Shown in pieces: positions 15,881-24,387 of a stretch of DNA of 35,721 nt. The stretch is from Acidimicrobiales bacterium (GTDB lineage Bacteria > Actinomycetota > Acidimicrobiia > Acidimicrobiales > DASWMK01), in contig DASWMK010000245.1 in NCBI GenBank assembly GCA_036399815.1, positions 1 through 35,721 of the forward strand, given 5' to 3'. The notes beneath the pieces are model-generated. The model worked only from the letters and a program-made list of their open reading frames with translations, was not told the origin of the DNA and ran no database searches. Positions within the stretch are counted from its first letter, which is position 1. Each line of letters opens with the position of its first letter. The translations under genes and the position numbers were made by a program.

Positions 15881-15916
15881 GTGCAACTGACGAGCGAGCG
15901 CCGGGCGGGGCCCTGA
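15881..15916 (+). CDS. Putative 11-codon leader ORF coupled to the transporter ATPase gene
   Basis: GTG at 15881 is preceded by an excellent Shine-Dalgarno sequence (GGGGAGG, 4 nt away) and encodes MQLTSERRAGP, ending in TGA at 15914-15916. The ATPase ATG at 15921 follows 4 nt later and has no ribosome site of its own, so ribosomes finishing this ORF could restart there. The peptide is not recognisable. It may act only as a ribosome-loading device. Confidence 0.4.
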   Translation: MQLTSERRAGP

Positions 15917-15920
15917 GCGC

Positions 15921-17038
<1,118 letters not shown>

Positions 17039-17042
<4 letters not shown>

Positions 17043-17716
17043 TCCGCGTCTTCGCCGAGAACACGCCCGACTCGTTCGTCTACTGGGGCTGGTTCGACCG
17101 CAACACCGACGAGCTGTGGCGGCGCACCACCGAGCACCTCCAGCTCACCGGGATCGCCGTGGGCGTCGGCTTCGCCATCTCGCTCGTGCTCGCCGCCGTG
17201 GCCCTGCGCTTCCGGTGGACCTACGCCCCGCTCACCTGGGGGACCGGGATCCTCTACACGATCCCGAGCCTGGCCCTGTTCGGCTTCCTGATCCCGTACA
17301 CCCACCTCGGGACCCTGACGGCCGAGATCGGGCTGGTCGGCTACACCCTGCTGATCCTGGTGCGCAACATCGTGGCCGGGGTCGACGGCGTGCCGGCGGC
17401 CGTGAAGGAGGCGGCCGACGGCATGGGCTACCGGCCGTGGCGGCGGTTCGTCTCCGTCGACCTCCGCCTGGCCACCCCGGCCATCGTCGCCGGCCTGCGC
17501 ATCGCGACGGTGACGACCATCGGGCTCGTCACCGTGACCTTCCTCGTCGGCCTCGGCGGCTACGGCGCGCTGATCGCGAGCGGCCTGTCCCGCACCTACA
17601 GCACGCCGGTCGTGGTCGGCACCGTGCTGTCGGTGGCCATGGCCGTGGCCTTCGACGTCGCCCTGCTCCTCCTCGAGCGGGCCGTCACGCCCTGGGCCAG
17701 GCGGGGGGTGCGGTGA
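17039..17716 (+). CDS. Betaine/choline-type ABC transporter permease 1
   Basis: A 225-residue BPD-type inner-membrane permease of the ProW/OpuCB type with about six helices. The EAA loop that contacts the ATPase is EAADGMGYRPWRRFVSVDL. The helix YTIPSLALFGFLIPYTHLG is characteristic of the family. The GTG start overlaps the ATPase stop (GTGA), and its own stop overlaps the second permease in the same way. Two permeases imply a heterodimeric membrane channel as in OpuC. Confidence 0.92.
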
Positions 17717-18450
17717 GCGCCACCGGCGAGCTGTGGTCGTACCTGACGACGGCCGACCACTGGTGGGGGGTCAGGGGCATCGCCAGGGGGATGTACGACC
17801 ACCTCCGGCTGTCGCTCGGCGCCGTGGCCGTGGCCGGCGTGATGGCCGTGCCGGCCGGGATGGTGCTCGGGCACGTGCGGCGGGGCGGGGTGGTGGCGTC
17901 CACCGTCGTGAACCTCGGCCGGGCCATCCCGTCCTTCGCCGTCATCGCCCTGCTGTTCCCGCTGTCGCTCGCCTACGGGTTCGGGCTCGGGTTCTGGCCG
18001 ACGTTCGTCGCCCTCGTGCTCCTCGCCGTGCCGCCCATGTTCACCAACACCTACGCCGGGGTGCGCGACGTCGACGCCGGCGTGGTCGAGGCGTCGAGGG
18101 GCATGGGCATGACGGCGAGGGACGTGCTGCTGTCGGTCGAGGTGCCCAACGCCCTCCCGCTGATCATCACCGGCGTGCGGGTGGCCACCGTGCAGGTCAT
18201 CGCCACCGCCACCCTCAGCGCGCTCGTCGCCTTCCGGGGCCTCGGCGACCTGATCATCGGCGGGGTCGCCCAGAACGACGACGGCAAGCTCCTCACCGGC
18301 GCCCTGCTCGTGGCCATCCTCGCCATCCTCGCCGAGCTCGTCTTCGGCGTCCTCGAGCGCCGCCTGACCCCGTGGGCCCGCCGCGGCGCGGCCACCGGCC
18401 GGGTGCACGACGTGACCATCACCCCGGAACTCGACCCGACGTCCACCTGA
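17713..18450 (+). CDS. Betaine/choline-type ABC transporter permease 2
   Basis: A 245-residue permease of the same family as the preceding gene. The EAA loop is EASRGMGMTARDVLLSVEV, and the family helix is NLGRAIPSFAVIALLFPLSL. The GTG start overlaps the stop of permease 1 (GTGA). Its C-terminal 20 residues are hydrophilic (TGRVHDVTITPELDPTST). It should pair with permease 1, the ATPase and the lipoprotein encoded 12 nt downstream. Confidence 0.9.
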   Translation: MSATGELWSYLTTADHWWGVRGIARGMYDHLRLSLGAVAVAGVMAVPAGMVLGHVRRGGVVASTVVNLGRAIPSFAVIALLFPLSLAYGFGLGFWPTFVALVLLAVPPMFTNTYAGVRDVDAGVVEASRGMGMTARDVLLSVEVPNALPLIITGVRVATVQVIATATLSALVAFRGLGDLIIGGVAQNDDGKLLTGALLVAILAILAELVFGVLERRLTPWARRGAATGRVHDVTITPELDPTST

Positions 18451-18462
18451 GAAAGGACCCGC

Positions 18463-19434
18463 ATGACCCGACGATTCCGACTGCTCGTCGCCCTCCTCGC
18501 CGTGCTCGCTCTGCTGGGGGCGGCGTGCGGCGGCGACAACGACGACTCCGAGGTCGGCGGCGAGGAGGGCTCGTCCACGAGCGCCGCCGGCGACGACGAG
18601 GGCGGGGCGCCGCCCGAGGGCCCGGCCATCACGATCGGCGCCCAGGACTTCGGCGAGAGCGCCATCCTCGCCGAGATCTACTCCCAGGTGCTGTCCGACG
18701 CCGGCTACGAGGTCGACATCCAGGACCTCGGCGGCTTCCGGGACATCGAGCTCAGCGCCTTCGAGGGCGGCGACATCAACATGGCCGTCGAGTACGCGGC
18801 GTCGATGCTCGAGTTCCTGAACGAGAACGCGGGCGAGGCGACCGGCGACGCGCAGGAGACGGTCGGCCTCCTCCAGGAGCGCCTGGACGGGATGGACCTG
18901 GTCGCCTTCGAGCCGGCCGAGGCCATCGACACCAACGGCTTCGTCGTCACCCAGGAAACGAGCGAGGGCGAGGGGCTGACGACCCTGTCCGACCTCCAGG
19001 ACCACGAGGACCTCGTCCTCGGCGGGCCCCAGGACTGCGAGACCAACCCGTTCTGCATCCCCGGGCTCGAGCGGGTCTACGACGTCGACCTGAGCGGCAG
19101 CTTCCAGGGGCTCGAGGCCGGGCTCGTCCCCGAGGCCCTCGAGGCCGGCGAGATCGACGTGGGCGTGATCTTCTCGACCAACGGGATCATCGCCGACAAG
19201 GGCTGGGTGCTGCTCGAGGACGACCAGCAGATGTTGGCCGCCGACAACATCACCCCGGTCGTCACCACCGAGGTGGCCGACGCCTACGGCGCCGACCTCG
19301 AGGAGCTCGTCAACTCGGTGAGCGCCGAGCTGACCACCGAGGACCTCACCGAGCTCAACCGGCGCTTCGACATCGACAAGGAGGAGGCCGCCGACATCGC
19401 GTCGGACTGGATCTCCGAGCACCTCGGCGACTGA
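18463..19434 (+). CDS. Betaine/choline-type substrate-binding lipoprotein
   Basis: A 323-residue OpuAC/OpuCC-type binding protein. A lipoprotein signal ends at C22 (ALLGAAC), followed by an acidic Ser/Gly linker to about residue 55. The ligand-binding domain begins ITIGAQDFGESAILAEIYSQ. NMAVEYAASMLEFL contains the family's conserved acidic/aromatic site region. GAAAGGA at 18451-18457 is a good ribosome site. It is the last gene of the transporter operon and delivers the substrate to the permeases at the outer face of the membrane. A possible disulfide, C-E-T-N-P-F-C, lies near residue 190. Confidence 0.9.
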   Translation: MTRRFRLLVALLAVLALLGAACGGDNDDSEVGGEEGSSTSAAGDDEGGAPPEGPAITIGAQDFGESAILAEIYSQVLSDAGYEVDIQDLGGFRDIELSAFEGGDINMAVEYAASMLEFLNENAGEATGDAQETVGLLQERLDGMDLVAFEPAEAIDTNGFVVTQETSEGEGLTTLSDLQDHEDLVLGGPQDCETNPFCIPGLERVYDVDLSGSFQGLEAGLVPEALEAGEIDVGVIFSTNGIIADKGWVLLEDDQQMLAADNITPVVTTEVADAYGADLEELVNSVSAELTTEDLTELNRRFDIDKEEAADIASDWISEHLGD

Positions 19435-19459
19435 GGTCGCCGTCGAACTGATGTTCGGC

Positions 19460-19465
19460 TAGGGT
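19460..19465 (+). promoter_or_regulatory. Putative -10 for the radical SAM gene
   Basis: TAGGGT ends 7 nt before the GTG at 19473. This spacing argues for that start over the in-frame GTG at 19464, which would overlap the hexamer. Confidence 0.4.
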
Positions 19466-19472
19466 GGGGGAC

Positions 19473-20540
19473 GTGGCCGACGGCCCGCCCCCCACCCAGC
19501 TGCGCTGGTCCCTGGCCGACGACCCGGCCGGCCAGGGCGAGCTGTTCGACCGGGTGGTCGAGCGGCGGCCCGGCACCGGCCAGTTCCGGGGGATGGAGTT
19601 CCTCCACGTGCACGCCCGGTCGCTGGTGAACCGGGTGCCGGGCGCGTCCCGGATGCCGTTCGAGTGGACGGTCAACGTCTACCGGGGGTGCAGCCACGCC
19701 TGCACCTACTGCTTCGCCCGGCCCACCCACGCCTACCTCGGCCTCGACACGGGGGAGGACTTCGAGCGCCGCATCGTCGTCAAGGTCAACGCCGTCGAGC
19801 GCCTGCGGGCCGAGCTCGACCCGCGGCGCTGGCCCGGCCACCACATCGCCATGGGCACCAACACCGACCCCTACCAGCGGTGCGAGGGGCTGTACCGGCT
19901 GACGAGGGGGGTGGTCGAGGAGCTGACGAGGGTGGGCAACCCGTTCTCGCTGCTCACCAAGGGCACCCTCGTGCTGCGCGACCTCGACGTGCTGGCCGAG
20001 GCGGCGCGGCGGGGGCTGGTGAGGGTCAACCTGTCGATCGGCACCCTCGACGAGGCGGTGTGGCGGGAGACCGAGCCGGGCACCCCGCACCCGGCCCGCC
20101 GGGTCGAGGCCGTGGCCCGGCTGAACGAGGCCGGGGTGCCGTGCGGGGTGCTGGTCGCGCCGGTGCTGCCCGGGCTGTCGGACCGGACCGACCAGCTGGC
20201 CGCCGTGGTCGACGCCTGCGTCGCGGCCGGCGCCCGCTCGATCTCCACCCTGCTCCTGCACCTCCGGCCGGGCGTGCGCGAGCCCTACCTCGCCTGGCTC
20301 GGGGGCGCCCATCCCGACCTGGTCGAGCGCTACCAGGCGCTGTACCCCCGCTCGTACGCGCCGAAGGCCGACCAGCGCCGGCTGGCCGAGCGGTTCGGCC
20401 GGCTCGTCGAGCGGGCCGGCGGGCGGGCGGCCTCGCCGCTGCGCAGCCGGGAGACGGCGCCGGCCGCCCCGGCCGCCCCGGCCGCTCGGTCGACCCCGCC
20501 GGCCGGCCCGCCGCCGTCCCAGCTCGCCCTCGGCCTCTAG
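19473..20540 (+). CDS. Rv2578c-family radical SAM protein (spore-photoproduct-lyase-related)
   Basis: A 355-residue radical SAM enzyme with the cluster motif C73-x3-C77-x2-C80 in YRGCSHACTYCFARPTH. Conserved MGTNTDPYQRCEGLYRLTRG and PFSLLTKGTLVLRD follow, typical of the Rv2578c group related to spore photoproduct lyase. A low-complexity Pro/Ala linker (residues 325-348) leads to the C-terminus PPPSQLALGL. QLALGL resembles the hexapeptide that binds the DNA polymerase sliding clamp (compare QLSLPL in Hda), which would fit a DNA repair role. Function of the family is not established to my knowledge. The GTG at 19473 is preferred because a -10-like hexamer lies 7 nt upstream. Confidence 0.85.
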   Translation: MADGPPPTQLRWSLADDPAGQGELFDRVVERRPGTGQFRGMEFLHVHARSLVNRVPGASRMPFEWTVNVYRGCSHACTYCFARPTHAYLGLDTGEDFERRIVVKVNAVERLRAELDPRRWPGHHIAMGTNTDPYQRCEGLYRLTRGVVEELTRVGNPFSLLTKGTLVLRDLDVLAEAARRGLVRVNLSIGTLDEAVWRETEPGTPHPARRVEAVARLNEAGVPCGVLVAPVLPGLSDRTDQLAAVVDACVAAGARSISTLLLHLRPGVREPYLAWLGGAHPDLVERYQALYPRSYAPKADQRRLAERFGRLVERAGGRAASPLRSRETAPAAPAAPAARSTPPAGPPPSQLALGL

Positions 20541-20543
20541 GTT
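20538..20543 (+). promoter_or_regulatory. Putative -10 for pdxH, overlapping the radical SAM stop codon
   Basis: TAGGTT ends 8 nt before the pdxH ATG at 20552. Its TAG is the stop codon of the radical SAM gene. No Shine-Dalgarno sequence is present. Confidence 0.45.
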
Positions 20544-20551
20544 CGGGCGGC

Positions 20552-21199
20552 ATGGACATCGCCGCGCTGCGCGAGGAGTACCGGCGGGTCGGGCTGGAGC
20601 GCGACGACCTCGACCCCGACCCGTTCCGCCAGTTCGGGCGGTGGTTCGAGGCGGTGGTCGAGTGCGGGCTCCACGAGCCGAACGCGATGACGGTGGCGAC
20701 GGCCGACGCCGACGGCCGCCCGTCGGCCCGCCTGGTCCTGCTGAAGGGGGTGGAGGACGGCGCGTTCGTGTTCTTCACGAACTACGAGAGCCGCAAGGGG
20801 CGGGAGCTGACCGCCAACCCGAGGGCCGCCCTGGTGTTCCCCTGGTACGCGCTGGCCCGCCAGGTCACCGTGGTCGGCGACGCCGAGCGCCTGGCCCCCG
20901 AGGCGTCCGACGCCTACTTCGCCAGCCGGCCCCGCACGAGCCAGCTCGGCGCGTGGGCGTCCGCCCAGAGCACGGTCATCCCCGACCGGGACGTGCTCGA
21001 CCGGCGCTACGCCGAGGCCGAGGCCCGCTTCGCCGGCGGCGCCGTGCCCCGCCCGCCCCACTGGGGCGGCTTCCGGGTCGTCCCCGTGACGATCGAGTTC
21101 TGGCAGGGCCGCCCGAGCCGGCTCCACGACCGCTTCCGCTACCGGCGCGACGGCGCCGGGGACGGCGGCGGTTGGGCGGTGGACCGCCTGTCGCCCTAG
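20552..21199 (+). CDS. pdxH: Pyridoxamine 5'-phosphate oxidase
   Basis: A 215-residue FMN-dependent cytoplasmic enzyme that oxidises pyridoxamine or pyridoxine phosphate to pyridoxal phosphate, the final step of vitamin B6 salvage. Family features are present in order: DPFRQFGRWFEAVVECGLHE, NAMTVATADADGRPSARLVL, FFTNYESRKGREL, SRPRTSQLGAWASAQS and the C-terminal FWQGRPSRLHDRFRYRR with the FMN/PLP-contacting R-L-H-D-R. The length is normal. It is convergent with the F420-type oxidoreductase gene and overlaps it by 4 nt. Confidence 0.95.
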   Translation: MDIAALREEYRRVGLERDDLDPDPFRQFGRWFEAVVECGLHEPNAMTVATADADGRPSARLVLLKGVEDGAFVFFTNYESRKGRELTANPRAALVFPWYALARQVTVVGDAERLAPEASDAYFASRPRTSQLGAWASAQSTVIPDRDVLDRRYAEAEARFAGGAVPRPPHWGGFRVVPVTIEFWQGRPSRLHDRFRYRRDGAGDGGGWAVDRLSP

Positions 21200-22125
21200 A
21201 CCCGCCCGACCAGCTCGGCGCCGAGCAGGGCGACGTGGTCGAGGTCCCGGACGTCGAGGACCTGGAGGTACAGGCGGTCGGCGCCGGCCTCGGCCCAGCG
21301 GCCGAGGGTCGCCCGGCACTCGTCGGGGGTGCCGGCGACGGCGTGCTCGCGCAGCTCGGCCGGCTCCCGGCCGATGGTGGCCGCCCGCCGCTCGACCTCG
21401 CCCTCGTCGGCGCCACAGCACACGGCCAGCGCGGCCGACCACCGCATCGTCGCCGGGTCCCGGTCGATCGCCTCGCAGGCCTCGCCCACCCGCCGGCGGG
21501 CGGCGGCGAAGTCGTCGAGCGACCCGAACGGCAGGTTGAACTCGTCGGCGAAGCGGGCGGCCAGGCGGGGGGTGCGCCGGGGGCCGCCGCCGCCGACGAT
21601 GACCGGCGGGCGGGGCCGCTGCACGGGCTTGGGCAGCGCCGGCGAGCCGTCGAGGCGGTGGTGGCGGCCGTCGAAGGAGAACCGCTCGCCCTCCGGGGTC
21701 GACCACAGCCCGGTGACGATGGCCAGCTGCTCCTCCAGCCGCTCGAAGCGCTCGCCGAGGGGCGGGAACGGGATGCCGTAGGCGGTGTGCTCGTCGTCGA
21801 ACCAGCCGGCCCCGAGGCCGAGCTCCACCCGCCCGCCGCTCATGGCGTCGACCTGGGCGACGGCGATGGCGAGGGGCCCGGGGTGGCGGAAGGTGGCCGA
21901 CGTGACCAGGGTGCCGAGGCGCACCCGGCGGGTGTCCCTCGCCAGGCCGGCGAGGGTGACCCAGGCGTCGGTCGGGCCCGGCAGCCCGTCGCCCTGCCCC
22001 ATGCGCAGGTAGTGGTCCGAGCGGAAGAAGGCGTCGAAGCCGGCGTCCTCGGCGGCCAGCGCGACGGCCAGCAGCTCGTCGTAGCTCGCGCCCTGCTGGG
22101 GCTCGGTGAACACCCGGAGGTCCAT
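21196..22125 (-). CDS. Luciferase-like (LLM) F420-dependent-type oxidoreductase
   Basis: A 309-residue TIM-barrel protein of the bacterial luciferase-like superfamily. Typical segments are LAAEDAGFDAFFRSDHYL, VRLGTLVTSATFRHPG, VDAMSGGRVELGLGAGW and RPPVIVGGGGPRRTPRLAAR. Actinobacterial members of this subgroup use coenzyme F420 for hydride transfer; the substrate is unknown. The ATG at 22125 lies 8 nt after TAGGTT. It ends convergently with pdxH, with a 4-nt overlap. Confidence 0.87.
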   Translation of the reverse strand: MDLRVFTEPQQGASYDELLAVALAAEDAGFDAFFRSDHYLRMGQGDGLPGPTDAWVTLAGLARDTRRVRLGTLVTSATFRHPGPLAIAVAQVDAMSGGRVELGLGAGWFDDEHTAYGIPFPPLGERFERLEEQLAIVTGLWSTPEGERFSFDGRHHRLDGSPALPKPVQRPRPPVIVGGGGPRRTPRLAARFADEFNLPFGSLDDFAAARRRVGEACEAIDRDPATMRWSAALAVCCGADEGEVERRAATIGREPAELREHAVAGTPDECRATLGRWAEAGADRLYLQVLDVRDLDHVALLGAELVGRV

Positions 22126-22133
22126 GGCCGGCG

Positions 22134-22139
22134 AACCTA
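22134..22139 (-). promoter_or_regulatory. Putative -10 for the LLM gene, overlapping the upstream stop codon
   Basis: TAGGTT on the minus strand ends 8 nt before the ATG at 22125. Its TAG (22139-22137) is the stop codon of the gene at 22137-22700. No Shine-Dalgarno sequence is present. Confidence 0.45.
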
Positions 22140-22700
22140 ACCGGCCCAGGAACGGGCGGCCGCGGCCAGGGCGCCGGCCAGCGCGTCGGCGTCGGCGCCC
22201 CGCCTGGCCCGCAGCGGCAGCTCGACCTGCACGCCGCCGCCCATGGCCAGGTTGACCGGGTTGTCGGGGTGCTGGCCCCGCAGCTCGGCGGGGATGGCGT
22301 CGAGGTCGTCGACCACCCGGTAGGCGGGCAGGGCGGCCCGCAGGTGGGCGGCGAGGTGGGCGGCCAGGGCCCGGTGGCGGCCGCCGAGCAGCAGGCAGGC
22401 CCGCAGGTCGCGGCGGCCGTAGCCGTGGAGGGCGACCGCCACCTCGACGTGGGCGAGGAACCGCCGCAGGCCCGGCGAGGCGTCGGCGCCGACGACGGCC
22501 GACGGCACGTGCCAGCGGAGGTCGGGCGGCTGGATCACCGCGTACAGGGAGGCGCCGGCCCGCCCGGCGGCGTCGGCGGCCACCCGGTCGGTGCCCTCCT
22601 CGAGCGAGCCGCCGTGGAAGGCGAGGAAGCCGAAGCGGGACCGCACCTCCACCAGCTCCTCGACCCCCGGCGAGGCGAGGAGGTCGGCGAACGCGCCCAT
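22137..22700 (-). CDS. Poly-gamma-glutamate hydrolase family protein
   Basis: A 187-residue protein matching the zinc-dependent hydrolase family first known from phage poly-gamma-glutamate depolymerase. The family pattern is visible: FLAFHGGSLEEGTDRVA (zinc-binding His and Glu near residues 29-35), VEVAVALHGYGRRDLRACLLLGG (second His) and a C-terminal GGGVQVELP. There is no signal peptide, so it is cytoplasmic or released otherwise. It follows the CcdA-like gene by 10 nt in the same direction. Many bacteria without gamma-polyglutamate capsules carry such a gene, so the true substrate is uncertain. Confidence 0.75.
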   Translation of the reverse strand: MGAFADLLASPGVEELVEVRSRFGFLAFHGGSLEEGTDRVAADAAGRAGASLYAVIQPPDLRWHVPSAVVGADASPGLRRFLAHVEVAVALHGYGRRDLRACLLLGGRHRALAAHLAAHLRAALPAYRVVDDLDAIPAELRGQHPDNPVNLAMGGGVQVELPLRARRGADADALAGALAAAARSWAG

Positions 22701-22710
22701 CGGGGTGCGC

Positions 22711-23568
22711 TCAGCCTCCGCTCGCGCCCCGGCTGGTCGGGCGGCTGAGCACGAACACGACGGCCAGGCCGACGAGGGCGGCGAGGCCGAGGCCCACGCG
22801 GGTGCCGCCGGTGCGGTCGACCCACGAGGCCGCCGACGAGGACCAGTCGTAGACCACGCCGACGACGCCGGGGGTGCGGTCGCCCGGATCGCGACCGAGG
22901 TCGCTCGCCCAGTAGTAGGCGATGTAGGCGCCGGCCACGATCAGCATCACGCCGGCGACCCGGTCGACGTGGCGCATGGCCGCCCGCAGCGCCCCGACGA
23001 GCGACTGGCGGGCGAGGGCGATGGCGACGGTGAGGGTCACGAGCACGAGGCTCATGCCGAGGCCGTAGGCCAGGAACGAGACGATGCCGGCGAGCAGGTC
23101 GACCCGGCTGACGGTGCCGGCGACCACGAGGAACACCGGCAGCGCGCACGACAGCGAGGCGAGCGCGTAGGACACGCCGAACACGAACAGGGAGCCGGCG
23201 CCCCGGCCCCGCCCGCCCCGCTCCAGCTTGGGCAGCGCGGGGGCCAGCCGGTAGCCGCGGAGGACGGCGACGCCGAGCACGACGAGGCCGGCGCCGATGG
23301 CGAGGGCCACCCACGGCACCCACTCGACGAAGGAGCGGATGCCGGCGCTGATCAGGGTGCCGGCGACGGCGAAGACGACGAGGAACCCGCTCGACACGAC
23401 GCCGCCGACGGCGAGCGCCCTCGCCACGCTGGCCCTGGCGTCGCGCCCGCCCCTCGCCCCCTCGAGGCCGAGGAAGTACGACAGGTAGGCCGGCAGCATG
23501 GCGAACCCGCACGGGTTGACGGTGGCGACCAGCCCGGCCGTGAACGCGAAGGCGACGGACTCGCTCAC
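22711..23568 (-). CDS. CcdA-type cytochrome c biogenesis / thiol-disulfide transporter
   Basis: A 285-residue membrane protein with six or more helices, in the DsbD transmembrane/CcdA family that carries reducing power across the membrane to apocytochrome c or other thiol acceptors. The two redox cysteines are in NPCGFAMLPAYLSYFLG near the N-terminus and in YALASLSCALPVFLVVAGT in the fourth helix. The C-terminal third adds one further helix and a basic tail. The GTG start at 23568 overlaps the stop of a short potential ORF (GTGA). The heme of the CtaC cytochrome c domain needs such a pathway, and the MauE/MauD-like system also handles thiols. Confidence 0.88.
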   Translation of the reverse strand: MSESVAFAFTAGLVATVNPCGFAMLPAYLSYFLGLEGARGGRDARASVARALAVGGVVSSGFLVVFAVAGTLISAGIRSFVEWVPWVALAIGAGLVVLGVAVLRGYRLAPALPKLERGGRGRGAGSLFVFGVSYALASLSCALPVFLVVAGTVSRVDLLAGIVSFLAYGLGMSLVLVTLTVAIALARQSLVGALRAAMRHVDRVAGVMLIVAGAYIAYYWASDLGRDPGDRTPGVVGVVYDWSSSAASWVDRTGGTRVGLGLAALVGLAVVFVLSRPTSRGASGG

Positions 23569-23584
23569 CGGCGGGTCTCGTCGG

Positions 23585-23625
23585 TCCCGGGCACGGGGAC
23601 GACGGTACCGTCCCCGTGCCCGGGA
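23585..23625. repeat. Perfect 17-bp inverted repeat between whiB7-like and ccdA genes
   Basis: Arms 23585-23601 (TCCCGGGCACGGGGACG) and 23609-23625 (CGTCCCCGTGCCCGGGA) are exact reverse complements around a 7-nt centre, ACGGTAC. There is no U-tract, so it is not a classic intrinsic terminator. On the minus strand the centre gives TACCGT (23607-23602), followed after 7 nt by GTG of a 9-codon ORF (23594-23565) whose TGA overlaps the ccdA start. It could be a terminator, an operator, or a hairpin in the ccdA leader. Confidence 0.6.
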
Positions 23626-23649
23626 GCTGCCTCGCGGCGCCCGCCCGGC

Positions 23650-24009
23650 CTACGCGGTGCGCAGGTGGGGCGGGATGGGCACCTCGTCGACCACGAGCTC
23701 GGGTCTCGGGTGCTTGGGTGGTCGGCCCCGGCGCCGCTTCTGGGCCAGGACCTTGCCGTTCAGGACGAGCTCGCCGCCCCACACGCCCCACGGCTCCCGG
23801 CGGGCGAGCGCGCCGGCCAGGCACGGCTCCCTGACCGTGCACTTCGAGCACACGGCCTTGGCCCTGGCGATGTCGTGGAGCTCCTCGGAGAAGAACAGCG
23901 CGGTCAGGGTGGCCGCCCCGTCCCGGCAGCGGGCCTGCTCGCGCCACGCGGCCGGCGCCTCGTGCTGGTCCTCGTGGTCCTCGTACTCGTCGTACAGCGG
24001 TGCGAACAC
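23650..24009 (-). CDS. whiB7: WhiB7-like transcriptional regulator with AT-hook
   Basis: A 119-residue WhiB-family iron-sulfur protein. The four cluster cysteines are C28, C54, C57 and C63, followed by the sigma-factor contact loop EPWGVWGG (72-79) and the AT-hook RGRPPK (94-99) in a basic tail. WhiB7 of mycobacteria and WblC of Streptomyces end in the same way (GVWGG, then KRPRGRPRK) and activate intrinsic antibiotic resistance genes by binding the primary sigma factor. The GTG start at 24009 follows GAGGGGG, 4 nt upstream. The leader has an upstream ORF, an extra hairpin and a terminator, as in whiB7 loci, which supports the assignment. The spacing C28 to C54 is longer than in mycobacterial WhiB7. 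Confidence 0.85.
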   Translation of the reverse strand: MFAPLYDEYEDHEDQHEAPAAWREQARCRDGAATLTALFFSEELHDIARAKAVCSKCTVREPCLAGALARREPWGVWGGELVLNGKVLAQKRRRGRPPKHPRPELVVDEVPIPPHLRTA

Positions 24010-24033
24010 GGATCCCCCTCCCGGGTCGATTGG

Positions 24034-24072
24034 CGAAAAAGCAAGAAGGCCGTCGGGTTGTCCCGACGGCCT
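24034..24072 (-). terminator. Intrinsic terminator in the whiB7-like leader (attenuator candidate)
   Basis: Perfect 11-bp stem on the minus strand: AGGCCGTCGGG (24072-24062) and CCCGACGGCCT (24057-24047), loop ACAA, followed by the U-rich TCTTGCTTTTT (24046-24036). It lies only about 25 nt before the whiB7-like start, so it would stop transcription unless disrupted. CTCCGGAGGCC within and next to the 5' arm (24078-24068) could pair with GGCCAAGGGAG (24130-24120) at the end of the upstream ORF, giving an alternative fold. Confidence 0.75.
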
Positions 24073-24084
24073 CCGGAGCTTCCT

Positions 24085-24108
24085 GCGCTCGGTTTGGTGT
24101 CCGAGCGC
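24085..24108 (-). promoter_or_regulatory. Hairpin at the end of the upstream ORF (attenuator stem 1)
   Basis: GCGCTCGG (24092-24085) and CCGAGCGC (24108-24101) form a perfect 8-bp stem with an 8-nt loop. The stem begins at the last base of the uORF stop codon, so a ribosome at the uORF end would block it. Confidence 0.55.
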
Positions 24109-24284
24109 TAGGTGGTCTGCTCCCTTGGCCGGTGGGACTGGTCGGTGCCGAACGGTGCGATGGCGATGCCGAGCGGGGTCGACACCACTCCCGTGAGCTG
24201 GCAACCCATGGCGACCGGCAGCGGGCGCGGACGCGCGCCGCCGGCGATGGCCTGGTGCCTCGCCTGGTCGGTGCAGATCCGCAT
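24108..24284 (-). CDS. 58-codon upstream ORF in the whiB7-like leader
   Basis: ATG at 24284 opens MRICTDQARHQAIAGG and the frame ends PFGTDQSHRPREQTT before TAG at 24110-24108. A modest GGAG stands just upstream. The ORF lies between the putative whiB7 promoter and the terminator. This is the arrangement known in mycobacteria and Streptomyces, where slowed translation of a leader ORF under ribosome-targeting antibiotics relieves attenuation. The peptide has a hydrophobic middle (LGIAIAPFG) and I do not recognise it. A longer in-frame version would start upstream of the promoter and is rejected. Confidence 0.55.
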   Translation of the reverse strand: MRICTDQARHQAIAGGARPRPLPVAMGCQLTGVVSTPLGIAIAPFGTDQSHRPREQTT

Positions 24285-24344
24285 CACTCCACTGTGCTCC
24301 TGTGTCTGGTCGCCGGGCACGGGACCCGGAAGGTCGTGCCGAGC

Positions 24345-24382
24345 ATCCGACCACGGCGCCCCGTCCGGCGTCAACCGATTTT
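24345..24382 (-). promoter_or_regulatory. whiB7-like promoter with upstream AT-rich box
   Basis: On the minus strand: AAAAT (24382-24378), 3 nt, then -35 TTGACG (24374-24369), an 18-bp spacer, and -10-like TCGGAT (24350-24345). An AT-rich box just upstream of a strong -35 is the described signature of WhiB7-activated promoters, which include its own gene. This suggests autoregulation. Confidence 0.6.
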
Positions 24383-24387
24383 CCGCA

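Noticed and set aside
19464-19472. GTG at 19464 as the start of the radical SAM gene
   Set aside because: It overlaps the TAGGGT hexamer; the GTG at 19473 has the 7-nt spacing seen at other leaderless starts in this window.
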